DNA of 64,000 bases from UBA7672 sp965279205. Its GTDB lineage: Bacteria; Pseudomonadota; Alphaproteobacteria; Caulobacterales; Hyphomonadaceae. Positions 16,538-25,521 of the stretch are shown piece after piece. Both the position numbers and the translations under genes were made by a program. The notes beneath the pieces are model-generated. The model was not told the DNA's origin, searched no databases, and saw only the letters and a program-made list of their open reading frames with translations. The first letter of the stretch is position 1. Each line of letters begins with the position of its first letter. The stretch is taken from the NCBI GenBank assembly GCA_965279205.1, contig OZ257144.1:868001-932000 (forward strand). The letters run 5' to 3'.

Positions 16538-17932
16538 ATGGCAAAGGCTGGGGGCAGGGGGCTGGCGCTTGGAACTCTGAGCGCACGTGTCATCGGCCTT
16601 TCTGCAATAATGACGCTGGCGATCATCACCGCCGCCTTCACGCTGACCTATGTGTCCGCGACCCGCATTCTTGAGCAGGAAACCGCTGAGGTCGTCGAGG
16701 CCGAGCTGCGCGGAATTGTCGACGGCGTTTCCGGCGGCACGCTTGCGACGTTGATCGACAACATCCGCGACCGTTCCATCGATGAAGCCGAGGCGGTTTA
16801 TCTGCTAACGGATTCCTCGGGATCGAAGATCACCGGCAATCTGGATGCCTGGCCTGGCAGCATCGCCATGGATGGCAAGTGGACCAACATCCGCGTGATC
16901 CGCGCCAGCACCGGACGGGAGATCGAGATCGGCGCCGTCGCCTATGTTGCGCCCTATGGCACGCGCCTTCTGGTCGGACGCGACCTGCACGCACAGCGCG
17001 GCTTCCAGGCGGCGCTGGTCGAAGCAGGCGCGGTGGCGCTGCTGGCCGCTGTGCTGCTTGCGGCAGGCGCCGGCTTCATCCTCAACCGCCTCGTCATGCG
17101 CCGGATCAGCGACATCGATTCAACCGCACGTGCGATTGTCGCGGGCGATCTGACGCGGCGCATTCCGGTGCGCTCGGGCGGCGACGAGTTCGGGCATCTG
17201 GCGTTGACGCTTAATGCGATGCTGGAGCGGATCGAGACGCTGGTGGTCGAGCTGCGCACCGTGACCGACTCGATGAGCCACGACCTGCGCACGCCGCTGA
17301 CGCGCCTCAAGACACAGATCCAGCGCGCGGCGGACACGGATCTCGGCGAGATGGTGCGGCGCGAGGCGCTTGGCCAGGCGACGGACGAGGCCGACCGGAT
17401 CCTGTCCTCCTTCTCCGCGATGATTGATATCGCCCGCGCAGAGGCAGGGGCCGCGCGTGACCAGTTCGCGGAAGTCGACTTGCGCGACATTGTCAGCGAC
17501 GTGTTCGAACTTCACCAGCCGCTCGCCGACGAGATGGGCGTGACGCTTTCCTTCGATGCTCCGGCGCCCGTGAAAGTGAAAGGGCACGCGCAATTCCTAG
17601 CGCAACTTGTCTCCAACCTCGTCGACAACGCTCTCAAGCACGGCGCCCCGAAAAACTGGGCGGGCGAGCGCGCGATCACCATGGCGGTACGCAAAAACGG
17701 CGACATGGCGGAAGTTGAAGTCGCTGATCGTGGCCCCGGCGTGCCCGCCGAACAACGCGAAGCAGCGCTCAAAAGGTTCGGCCGGCTCGACTCGGCGCGG
17801 ACAACACAGGGCTCAGGCCTCGGCCTCTCTCTGGCGGCGACCTTGGCCCGCATGCACGGCGGCGAATTGCTGCTGGAGGACAACACGCCGGGTCTCAGAG
17901 TGAAGGTCCGGATTCCGATGGTTCCGGGCTGA
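16538..17932 (+). CDS. sensor histidine kinase of the HtrA-linked two-component system
   Basis: This is a 464-residue inner-membrane kinase. Transmembrane helices lie at ~residues 17-40 and ~162-187, enclosing a ~120-residue periplasmic sensor. A HAMP linker (residues ~187-240) follows, then the HisKA box SMSHDLRTPLTRLK with phospho-acceptor His248. The ATPase domain shows the N box (NLVDNALKHG), the G1 box DRGPGVP and the G2 box GSGLGLSL. It should phosphorylate the response regulator encoded 3 bases upstream. The periplasmic domain has no motif that reveals its ligand. Confidence 0.92.
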   Translation: MAKAGGRGLALGTLSARVIGLSAIMTLAIITAAFTLTYVSATRILEQETAEVVEAELRGIVDGVSGGTLATLIDNIRDRSIDEAEAVYLLTDSSGSKITGNLDAWPGSIAMDGKWTNIRVIRASTGREIEIGAVAYVAPYGTRLLVGRDLHAQRGFQAALVEAGAVALLAAVLLAAGAGFILNRLVMRRISDIDSTARAIVAGDLTRRIPVRSGGDEFGHLALTLNAMLERIETLVVELRTVTDSMSHDLRTPLTRLKTQIQRAADTDLGEMVRREALGQATDEADRILSSFSAMIDIARAEAGAARDQFAEVDLRDIVSDVFELHQPLADEMGVTLSFDAPAPVKVKGHAQFLAQLVSNLVDNALKHGAPKNWAGERAITMAVRKNGDMAEVEVADRGPGVPAEQREAALKRFGRLDSARTTQGSGLGLSLAATLARMHGGELLLEDNTPGLRVKVRIPMVPG

Positions 17933-18028
17933 ACCGCCGGCCGGCCCCGAATTAATTGCCGCACACCCTGAAAATCTCAGCAAACGCGAGGTCCACCGCT
18001 GTACCCGGCAGGTTTTGCCCACCCTTTT

Positions 18029-18053
18029 TTAACCACTCGTTTGCGAGGGTTAA
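18029..18053. promoter_or_regulatory. interrupted perfect palindrome upstream of fliQ with TTAACC ends
   Basis: The left arm TTAACC-A-CTCG (18029-18039) and right arm CGAGGGTTAA (18044-18053) pair over ten bases if A18035 is bulged, with loop TTTG. No T-run follows in either direction, so it is not a terminator. The TTAACC ends resemble halves of the CtrA motif that controls early flagellar genes in Caulobacterales. TTAA-N7-TTTG starting at 18029 is a partial CtrA match. It lies 34 bases before the fliQ start. Confidence 0.45.
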
Positions 18054-18086
18054 CGGTCAGAAACCATAACTGGACTGGAGGCAGGC

Positions 18087-18350
18087 ATGAACGGCCTGGA
18101 GGTACTCGACCTTGGGCGCGACGCCCTTTGGACAACCGTCATCATGTGCGCACCCGCCATGATTGCCGGCCTCGTCGTCGGTCTGGTCATCGCCTTCTTC
18201 CAGGCGCTCACCCAGATCCAGGAAATGACCCTCGTCTTTGTGCCGAAGATCGTCGCGATCTTCGCTGCGCTCCTGATCTTCCTGCCGCTGATGGGCGCGA
18301 CGCTCGCGACCTTCGCCGAGCAGATCTTTGTCCGCATAGCCGAGTTCTAG
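18087..18350 (+). CDS. fliQ: flagellar type III export protein FliQ
   Basis: FliQ is an 87-residue two-helix membrane subunit of the FliPQR export gate at the base of the flagellum. The length is that of the family. Helix 1 spans ~residues 17-40 (MIAGLVVGLVIAFFQALTQI) and helix 2 ~residues 50-75, joined by the conserved QEMTLVFVPKI loop. Upstream GGAGGC precedes the ATG by about 7 bases. It opens a flagellar unit with fliR and flhB, and cckA follows, an order known from Caulobacter-like bacteria. fliP is not in this window. Confidence 0.95.
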   Translation: MNGLEVLDLGRDALWTTVIMCAPAMIAGLVVGLVIAFFQALTQIQEMTLVFVPKIVAIFAALLIFLPLMGATLATFAEQIFVRIAEF

Positions 18351-18363
18351 GGAGCACGACCGG

Positions 18364-19119
18364 TTGGAGTGGCTCAACCAATACGCATGGATCGGAGCGC
18401 TGCTGTTCGCACGGCTTGGCGCGGTGATGATGCTTGCGCCGGGTTGGGGCGAACAGGCGGCGCCGGCAACGATGCGCCTGGGCGCGGCCGTGATGGTAAC
18501 GGCGGCCCTGGCGCCTGCACTTATCGGCAAGACGCCTCCGCTTCCGGCCGATGTCATCTCCGCCATTCCGACCGTCATCACCGAGGTCCTGATCGGGCTG
18601 ATGCTTGGCGGTGGTGCGCGCCTGATGATGAGCGCGCTGCAGGTTGCGGGCGCGACCGTCGGCATCGCGTCGGGTCTTGGCTTTGCGCAGCAGGTCGATC
18701 CCATCGCCAGCCAACCGGCCGCGATCTTCTCTGGCTTCTTCTCGCTGATGGGCGTTGTGATGATCATGTCAGCGGGCCTTCATCGCGTGGCGATCCAGGC
18801 GGCCGCCGACAGCTACACGCTGTTTCCGCCAGGCGCGTTCCCGCCGGTCGGCGATGCGTCGGTCTTCATCATCGATGCGGTGTCGACCTCTTTCCGGCTC
18901 GGCATCCAGATCGCCGCGCCGGTTCTGCTGTTCTCGCTGATCTTCAACATCGCCTTGGGTCTTGTCTCTCGTCTTATTCCGCAAGTGCAAGTCTTCATGA
19001 CGGCCATGCCGCTCTCCGTGCTGATGGGCCTTGCCGTGACGGCGCTGGGTCTCGGCGGCGGGCTCATGGTCTGGCTGCAGGAGATGGAGCGCCACATGCA
19101 CTTCATCGTCGTGCGGTAG
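18364..19119 (+). CDS. fliR: flagellar biosynthesis protein FliR
   Basis: FliR is a 251-residue, six-helix membrane component of the flagellar protein export gate. A TTG start at 18364 fits the GGAG about 9 bases upstream and the expected MEWLNQYAWIGALLFARLGA N-terminus; there is no ATG alternative close by. Successive hydrophobic helices and the FAQQVDPIASQPAAI loop agree with the family. It lies 13 bases after fliQ and 9 bases before flhB, so the three genes are one transcript. The rare TTG start could lower its expression relative to fliQ. Confidence 0.94.
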   Translation: MEWLNQYAWIGALLFARLGAVMMLAPGWGEQAAPATMRLGAAVMVTAALAPALIGKTPPLPADVISAIPTVITEVLIGLMLGGGARLMMSALQVAGATVGIASGLGFAQQVDPIASQPAAIFSGFFSLMGVVMIMSAGLHRVAIQAAADSYTLFPPGAFPPVGDASVFIIDAVSTSFRLGIQIAAPVLLFSLIFNIALGLVSRLIPQVQVFMTAMPLSVLMGLAVTALGLGGGLMVWLQEMERHMHFIVVR

Positions 19120-19128
19120 GGGGGCGCT

Positions 19129-20199
19129 TTGGCAGAAGACCAGGACAATAGTCAGAAGACAGAAGATCCGACACAGAAGCGGCTGGAAGAGGCGCGCAAG
19201 AAGGGCGACATCGCCAAGAGCCAGGACGTTCCGGTCTGGTTCCTGATGCTGGCGGCCGCCGCGATCATGGCCGGCGCTGGTCCGCTCGCGCAGATGATTG
19301 CCGACCCGCTAGTGCGGATCATGGAACACCCGCACGCATTCAAGCTGACCGATGGCGGCGCGCAGAGAATGCTGGGCGGCCTGCTCGCATCGCTGTTGAC
19401 GCCGATGGCGGTGATCTTTGGCGTCATCTCCGTGGCTGGGGTGATCGGCCATGTGATCCAGCACCCTCCGCTGTGGACCGGCGAGAAGATGAAGCCCGAC
19501 CTTTCCAAACTGTCGCCCGGCAAGGGGCTGGCGCGCATGTTCGGGGCCAATGGCTGGATGAACCTGCTCAAGTCCATCCTCAAGATGTGCGCGGTCGCAG
19601 GCGCGATGATGTACGCCGTCTGGCCCGAGGCGACCGCGATCACCGAAGCGGGGCGGCTCGATCCTGCCGGGCTCCTGACGATGACCCAGGCAATCGCGGG
19701 CCGGCTGTTGCTTGCGGCGATCGTGATCATCGGGTTGATCGCGGGAATGGATTTCCTCTGGCAGCGCTTCAGCTTCATGCAGCGCATGCGCATGTCGCGC
19801 CGGGACGTGCGCGAAGAGGTCAAGCAGCAGGAAGGCGATCCGCATATCCGCGCCCGCCTGCGCCAGATCCGCCTCGAGCGGTCGCGCAAGCGCATGATGC
19901 AGAACGTCCAGAAGGCGACCGTCGTCATCACCAACCCGACCCACTATTCGGTCGCGCTGCGCTACGAGCCGGAAACAGACGCGGCGCCGGTCTGCATGGC
20001 CAAGGGCGTCGACGACCTCGCCATGCGCATCCGGGAGAAGGCAAAGGAACACGGCGTTCCGATTGTCGAGAACGTGGCCCTGGCGCGCGCTCTGTTCGCG
20101 GTGGTCGAGGTCGAGGAAACCGTGCCGCGTGAGCATTTCGAGGCGGTCGCCAAGGTTATCGGCTTCGTCATGAAAACTGCGAAGGGGAGGCGGCGATGA
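19129..20199 (+). CDS. flhB: flagellar export switch protein FlhB
   Basis: FlhB is a 356-residue export-gate protein that switches secretion from rod/hook to filament substrates. It begins with the family motif (residues 8-25, SQKTEDPTQKRLEEARKKG). Four transmembrane helices lie between ~35 and 210, and the cytoplasmic domain has the autocleavage site N269-P270-T271-H272. A TTG start at 19129 follows GGGGGG by about 4 bases. The C-terminal tail after HFEAVAKVIGFVMK is short. It is the third gene of the fliQ-fliR-flhB unit. Confidence 0.95.
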   Translation: MAEDQDNSQKTEDPTQKRLEEARKKGDIAKSQDVPVWFLMLAAAAIMAGAGPLAQMIADPLVRIMEHPHAFKLTDGGAQRMLGGLLASLLTPMAVIFGVISVAGVIGHVIQHPPLWTGEKMKPDLSKLSPGKGLARMFGANGWMNLLKSILKMCAVAGAMMYAVWPEATAITEAGRLDPAGLLTMTQAIAGRLLLAAIVIIGLIAGMDFLWQRFSFMQRMRMSRRDVREEVKQQEGDPHIRARLRQIRLERSRKRMMQNVQKATVVITNPTHYSVALRYEPETDAAPVCMAKGVDDLAMRIREKAKEHGVPIVENVALARALFAVVEVEETVPREHFEAVAKVIGFVMKTAKGRRR

Positions 20200-20436
20200 G
20201 CGCGTCCGCCCTGCTTCTCCACAGAATGCTTCTGGCGACAGGTCCGCGCGGCTGGTCAGGCGCCGGCACTAGCCGTGGGGAGGCCCCTGCCGGAGGGACT
20301 CAGCCCACCCCACAAGGGAATGTGTCCGGCAGCCGGATTCCCGTCGAGACTCAAATCGTTAACACCGATTCGCCTGTAAACGCGGATCGCGCCGAATCAC
20401 CCCAATACTTCCGGGCCAAGCAACGGAACCCGTCCC

Positions 20437-23010
20437 ATGCCTGACGCCAACGATCCGCTCGTTTACGAGACCATCGAGGTGCCCGCGCCGGCGCCGCGCA
20501 AGGGCTTCGATTACATCCAGCTTGGATTCTGGATGGCGCTCGCGATTGCAGGCGGCGCTGCGGGCATGGCTGTGACCTGGAGTGAAGCCGTCGGTCCAGC
20601 GGGCGCTGTACTGGTGATTGCACTGGGCGCAATGGCGCTGGTGCTGGTGCTGTGGGCGATGAGGGGAGCGGGACGAAAACTGGGCGTGTTCCCGGAACGG
20701 GGAGCAGCGGAAGCAGCGGCGCAATCAACCAAACGACATCTGTGGCTGGAAGCCCTGACAGAACCAGCCCTGATCTCCGACCGCGGTGGCGCGACGGTGG
20801 CGGCGAACCCCTCCTACATGGAGCTGGCGCAGGTTGCGCACGACAAGCCGGAATCGAGCCACGCGCCATCGGTGGACCGGCTGTTCTCGTCGAACCCCGG
20901 CATGGCCGCGCCGATCTACCGTCTGTCCAAGGCGGTGAAGATGGGGCTGTCGCGCACAGAGATGCTGCCAGCCCTGCTGATCGGCGACAGTCATGTGCCG
21001 GTGCAATACGAAGCGAGCGTCGCGCCGCTGGGCAAGACGCGCGCGCTGTGGCGACTGCGGAAGGTCGAAGCGGGATCGCAGGCGGCTGGCGCAGGCTCTG
21101 TCGATCCGCGCGCTCTCTATGTCGAAGACGCACCTGTTGGATTCTTCTCGGCGCGCCGCGATGGCCGCGTCGTCTACATCAACCAGACACTGCGCCAGAT
21201 GCTGGGCCTGCCGGATGGCGACAGCGCGCTGCGGATGGAAGACATCCTGCGGCCCGAAGGTCTCAAGCTGATGAAGCGCGACGTGCGCGGCACGGCGAGC
21301 CAGCGCGCCGAAGTCGTGCTTCGTGCGCGCGACGGCGTTGAAACGTCAGCAACGCTGGTGACGACCTGGTCGGGCAAGGGCGCGGATGCGCACACGCGAT
21401 CTGTGGTCTATGTGGCGAGCGCTTCGGAACAGGCTGCGCGCCGTGCACCGGCCAATCCGCAACAGCTCACGAGTGATCTGCGCGCGGGCCGCAGTGACGA
21501 CACGATGTTTGCCGATGCGCCCTTCGGCGTGGTGCGGCTGGACGGCGAGGGTGTGGAAAGCGCCGTGATGCTGGACGCCAACCGCACGCTGGTGGAAATG
21601 ACCGGGGGCAGGGCGCAGCCAGGCTCCCGCTTTGCCGACCTGTTCGTGGCTGACCAGGGTCCGACCGCCCTTGCGGAAGAACTCGCCAAGGCGCTCGATG
21701 GCGCGGTGAACTTCAAGCTTGCGGGCATGAAAGACAGGTCGGCGGATGTGTTTGTGGCGCTGGATCGCCAGGGACGTCCGTCGGCGGCTTACATCATCGA
21801 CACGACCGAGCGCACGCTGCTGGAACAGCGCGCGGCGCAGGGCGCCAAGCTGCAGGCCATCGGTCAGCTGGCTGGCGAACTCGCGCACGACTTCAACAAC
21901 CTGCTGACGGTTATCATCCTCAACGTCGACCGACTGACCGTGCGCCACCCGCCGGGCGATCCGAGTTTCTTCGAGCTGCGTTCGATCAACGAAGCATCCT
22001 CGCGTGGCGCGGAACTGGTGCGCACGCTGCTGGCCTATTCGCGCAAACAGGTCTTCCGCCCGGAGGTGCTCGATATCTCGGACGCGCTGGCGGACTACTA
22101 CGTGCTGCTGCGCGACATCATCGACGAGCGCATCAAGCTCGATATCGTGCACGGCCGCGACCTGCCGCGCGTGAAGGTCGACAAAGGCCAGATCGAAACC
22201 GCGATCACAAACCTCTGCACCAACGCCCGCGACGCCATGATCGACAAGAATGGCGGTGGACACCTTACCATCCGCACGTCGAAGGCGGATGCGGCGGCGG
22301 CGCGCAAGGACGGGTTCACGCTGGTCACCGAAGGCGACTATGTGCTGATCGAAGTAGTCGACGATGGCGCGGGCATCCCGCCGGAGATCATGGAGAAGAT
22401 CTTCCAGCCCTTCTACACCACCAAGGACGTGGGCAAGGGCACGGGTCTCGGCCTCGCCACTGTCTACGGCATCGTCAAGCAGTCGCTCGGATACATCTAT
22501 CCGGTCTCTAAGGTTGGACGCGGCACCACGTTCAAGATCTTCCTGCCGGCTTTCACCGGCGTGATCGAAACACCGGCCGAGGCGATCACCGAAACACAGC
22601 CTTCCACGGAAGCGCCGGCGCCCAAGAGCGGCGACCTTGCCGGCCGTGGCCGCATCCTGCTGGTCGAGGACGAGGATGGCGTGCGCGGCATTGCCGCCCA
22701 GCTGTTGGCTTCGTGTGGCTATCAGGTGGTTGAGGCAAGCGATGGCGAGAAGGCGCTGGAGATCATCAAGGAGAATGCAGGCAGCATCGACCTCCTGATC
22801 TCCGATGTGGTGATGCCCGGCATGGATGGTCCCGCGCTCCTGCGCGCCGCGCGTCCGTGGCTGACCAACACACGGGTGATGTTCATCTCCGGCTATGCAG
22901 AGCGCGACCTTGCCAAGACGCTGGAAGAGGATCGCGCGATCTCCTTCCTGCCCAAGCCGTTCACACTGCGCCAGCTGGCCGAGCGGGTGAAGCAGGAGCT
23001 GAAAGAGTAA
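20437..23010 (+). CDS. cckA: cell-cycle hybrid histidine kinase CckA
   Basis: CckA is an 857-residue membrane-bound hybrid kinase/phosphatase that, through the phosphotransferase ChpT, controls CtrA and CpdR. Two transmembrane helices lie at ~residues 27-75, followed by PAS-like regions (~95-215 and ~230-345, then ~355-455). The HisKA box ELAHDFNNLLT has His484. The ATPase domain shows NLCTNARDA, DDGAGIPP and GTGLGLATVYG. The receiver at ~739-855 has phospho-accepting Asp790 (SDVVMPGMDG). It is in the same direction as flhB, 237 bases downstream; an open frame that bridges the gap (20196-20444) is probably not a gene. Placement next to flhB is typical of Caulobacterales. Confidence 0.93.
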   Translation: MPDANDPLVYETIEVPAPAPRKGFDYIQLGFWMALAIAGGAAGMAVTWSEAVGPAGAVLVIALGAMALVLVLWAMRGAGRKLGVFPERGAAEAAAQSTKRHLWLEALTEPALISDRGGATVAANPSYMELAQVAHDKPESSHAPSVDRLFSSNPGMAAPIYRLSKAVKMGLSRTEMLPALLIGDSHVPVQYEASVAPLGKTRALWRLRKVEAGSQAAGAGSVDPRALYVEDAPVGFFSARRDGRVVYINQTLRQMLGLPDGDSALRMEDILRPEGLKLMKRDVRGTASQRAEVVLRARDGVETSATLVTTWSGKGADAHTRSVVYVASASEQAARRAPANPQQLTSDLRAGRSDDTMFADAPFGVVRLDGEGVESAVMLDANRTLVEMTGGRAQPGSRFADLFVADQGPTALAEELAKALDGAVNFKLAGMKDRSADVFVALDRQGRPSAAYIIDTTERTLLEQRAAQGAKLQAIGQLAGELAHDFNNLLTVIILNVDRLTVRHPPGDPSFFELRSINEASSRGAELVRTLLAYSRKQVFRPEVLDISDALADYYVLLRDIIDERIKLDIVHGRDLPRVKVDKGQIETAITNLCTNARDAMIDKNGGGHLTIRTSKADAAAARKDGFTLVTEGDYVLIEVVDDGAGIPPEIMEKIFQPFYTTKDVGKGTGLGLATVYGIVKQSLGYIYPVSKVGRGTTFKIFLPAFTGVIETPAEAITETQPSTEAPAPKSGDLAGRGRILLVEDEDGVRGIAAQLLASCGYQVVEASDGEKALEIIKENAGSIDLLISDVVMPGMDGPALLRAARPWLTNTRVMFISGYAERDLAKTLEEDRAISFLPKPFTLRQLAERVKQELKE

Positions 23011-23013
23011 TCT

Positions 23014-23030
23014 TTCTCAGCCCCTGAGAA
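23014..23030. terminator. small hairpin at the cckA/pheT convergent junction
   Basis: TTCTCAG (23014-23020) pairs with CTGAGAA (23024-23030) over a CCC loop, and includes the pheT stop codon. It has no T-run but is the only structure in the 6-base gap between the convergent genes. It may act on both strands, with low confidence. Confidence 0.3.
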
Positions 23031-25521
23031 CGGCCCCGGTTGCCTTGGCGACGGACTTCACGATCGACGCGGCGACGGCCTCGATCTCGACGTCCGTCAT
23101 CGCGGCCCCGCGCGGCTGGAGGGTGACCTCGACCGCAACCGACTTCTTGCCGTCGCCGATGCTGGCTCCGCGATAAACGTCGAACACGAGGGCGGCGGCG
23201 ATCAGTTTCGGGTCGGCCTTGAGCGCCATGCGGGTGATGTCGCCGGCAGGGACTTTCTCGTCGACCACGAAGGCGAAGTCGCGCTTCACCGGCGTCTGGT
23301 CGGCTTTGTCCAAAACAGGGCGCGTCTTGCCGGTCTTGGCCTTGGCGGCGGGCAAAGCGTCGAGCGCAAGTTCCAGCGCCAGGATCGGTCCCTCGCAGCG
23401 GAGCGCTTTCAGGAAGGCCGGGTGAAGTTCGCCGAACGAGGCAACGATCTGCTTGGGCCCAAGCCGCAGCGTGCCAGCCCGGCCGGGGTGCCAGTGCGGG
23501 CCTTCGGGTGCGCCGACCTGGAAGCGGTCGGGGCCCTGATCGAGCGCGGCAAGAATCGCGAACAAATCCGACTTGGCGGAGAAGGCGTCGTAGGGCGCGG
23601 GCGCCCCCTGCCAGTGGCGGGCCTTCGACGCCTTCACGACAGCGGCAACCATCGTGCGCTGGTCGTTCGGCTGGTCGCCCGGATAGACGGGGCCAGCTTC
23701 GAACAGGCGGACATCGTCGGCGCCGTGGTCGGCGTTGCGCTGCGCGGCCTCGGCGAGGTTCGCGAGCATCGACGGCCGCATGTAGTCGAGGTCGGACGCG
23801 ATCGGATTGTCGACCGTAAGTGCCGACTGCAACTGGTTCGGGCCGCCCAGCATCAACGCGGCCGTCTCGTGGAACATGAAGCTCCACGTGACGGTTTCGA
23901 GATAGCCACGGCCGGCCAGCACGCGGCGTGCGGTGCGCACGCGGTTCTGGAGCGGCGTAACGACGACGCGCATGGGGCCTTCTGGCGCCGGGAGCGGTTC
24001 TTCCGGCAGCTTGTCATAGCCTTCGATGCGGATCAGTTCCTCGACAATGTCGGCGGAGCCTTCGACGTCCGGACGCCAGGACGGAACCTTGACCGCCCAG
24101 GAGCCGTCGGCCGATTGCTGCGCCTTCGTTGGCACGACAGGCTCGAAGCCCAGCGCGCGCAGGATCTGCTCCATGCGCTTGGCCGGCATATCGACGCCGG
24201 TCAGCCGCTTCATGTCACGCGGCTTGAAAGCGACCGGTGTCGGGCCGGCAGGAACCTTGCCCGAAACGATGACTTCCGAAGGCTCGCCGCCGCAAGCGTC
24301 GAGGATCAGGCGCGTCGCGAGTTCAATGCCCTCAACGCACGAATGCGGATCGACGCCGCGCTCGAAACGGAAGCGGGCATCGGAAAGGATACCCGTAGCG
24401 CGGCCGGTCTTTGCGGTGCGGTTCGGATCAAACCAGGCGCTCTCGATTAAGACGTCAGTGGTCTCGATCGAACAGCCAGTCGAAGCGCCACCCATCACGC
24501 CGCCGAGGCCGATCGCGCCGCTGTCATCGCCGATGACGCACATGTCGGCGAGGTTCGAATAGGTCTTGCCGTCTAGCGCCTCGAATGAATCCGACGCTGT
24601 GCCCATGCGGGCCTGCACGGCGCCCTTGAGCTTCTTCGCGTCATAGACGTGAAGCGGCCGCGCGCGGTCGAACGAGATGTAGTTGGTAACGTCGACCAGC
24701 ATGTTCTTCGGGTTGATGCCGATCGCTTTAAGGCGCTTCTGCAGCCAGTCAGGCGACGGTCCGTTCTTCACGCCACGGATCAGGCGGCCGGCGAACACGG
24801 GGCAGGCTTCGGGCGCATTGATACGCACGGTGACCGGGCAGGGGAATTTGCCAGGAACGGGCTTTACCGGCCCCAGCTTGAACTTGCCGACGCCCTTGGC
24901 GCCGAGATCGCGTGCGATGCCGACGACGCCGAGCCAGTCGGGACGGTTGGGCGTCACCTCGAAATCGACGACGGTGTCGCCGCCCAGCGCATCCGCGACG
25001 GGCGACCCGATTTTCAGGTTGTCGGGCAGCTCGATGATGCCGCCATCGGCGATGGCCTGTTCATCGGAAATGCCGAGCGCCTCCGCCCGGAACCTCCAGT
25101 CGTCGAAGCGGGCAATGCGAAGGCGGAACGGATCCTCGTCCGTCTGCATCTCGGAGCCCGAGCACAGCATGCCATTAGAGACGACGCCGCGCACGGGCTT
25201 GGGAACCAGCGTGATGCCCGAGCCGGGAATGTAGGCGCCGATCGGAGCATAGGCGGTGACAAGACCGGGGCGCGCGTTGAGACCGCCGCAGACGATCTCC
25301 TTCACGCCATCGATGGTCTCGACCTGGCAGACCTGAAGCTTGTCGGCGTTCGGGTGCTGTTTCGCTGAGGCGATGCGGCAGACGGTGAACTGTTTCAGCG
25401 CATCGCGCGGATCATGCGCCTCCTCGACTTCGAGGCCGGCCATGGTCATGGCGTCGAGGATCGCGTCGAGGCTCGCCGACGTGTCGAGGTAGTCCTTCAG
25501 CCAGGGGAGGGTGAATTTCAC
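23017..25521 (-). CDS. pheT: phenylalanyl-tRNA synthetase beta subunit
   Basis: PheT is the 834-residue beta subunit of the alpha2-beta2 enzyme that charges tRNA-Phe. A GTG start at 25521 overlaps the pheS stop as GTGA and yields the canonical KFTLPWLKDYLDT N-terminus. The tRNA-binding EMAP-like domain is at ~39-150 (CRIASAKQHPNADKLQVCQV), followed by the B3/B4 editing region, the B5 domain, a catalytic-like core and the C-terminal FDX-ACB domain, which contains KRDFAFVVDEKVP. It is translationally coupled to pheS, as expected for a fixed-ratio complex. Confidence 0.96.
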   Translation of the reverse strand: MKFTLPWLKDYLDTSASLDAILDAMTMAGLEVEEAHDPRDALKQFTVCRIASAKQHPNADKLQVCQVETIDGVKEIVCGGLNARPGLVTAYAPIGAYIPGSGITLVPKPVRGVVSNGMLCSGSEMQTDEDPFRLRIARFDDWRFRAEALGISDEQAIADGGIIELPDNLKIGSPVADALGGDTVVDFEVTPNRPDWLGVVGIARDLGAKGVGKFKLGPVKPVPGKFPCPVTVRINAPEACPVFAGRLIRGVKNGPSPDWLQKRLKAIGINPKNMLVDVTNYISFDRARPLHVYDAKKLKGAVQARMGTASDSFEALDGKTYSNLADMCVIGDDSGAIGLGGVMGGASTGCSIETTDVLIESAWFDPNRTAKTGRATGILSDARFRFERGVDPHSCVEGIELATRLILDACGGEPSEVIVSGKVPAGPTPVAFKPRDMKRLTGVDMPAKRMEQILRALGFEPVVPTKAQQSADGSWAVKVPSWRPDVEGSADIVEELIRIEGYDKLPEEPLPAPEGPMRVVVTPLQNRVRTARRVLAGRGYLETVTWSFMFHETAALMLGGPNQLQSALTVDNPIASDLDYMRPSMLANLAEAAQRNADHGADDVRLFEAGPVYPGDQPNDQRTMVAAVVKASKARHWQGAPAPYDAFSAKSDLFAILAALDQGPDRFQVGAPEGPHWHPGRAGTLRLGPKQIVASFGELHPAFLKALRCEGPILALELALDALPAAKAKTGKTRPVLDKADQTPVKRDFAFVVDEKVPAGDITRMALKADPKLIAAALVFDVYRGASIGDGKKSVAVEVTLQPRGAAMTDVEIEAVAASIVKSVAKATGAVLRG

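Noticed and set aside
20196..20444. 82-codon frame that overlaps the flhB stop and the cckA start
   Set aside because: The ATGA overlap with flhB is attractive, but the product is low-complexity without motif and ends inside cckA; it is more likely leader DNA of cckA. Conservation would change this view.
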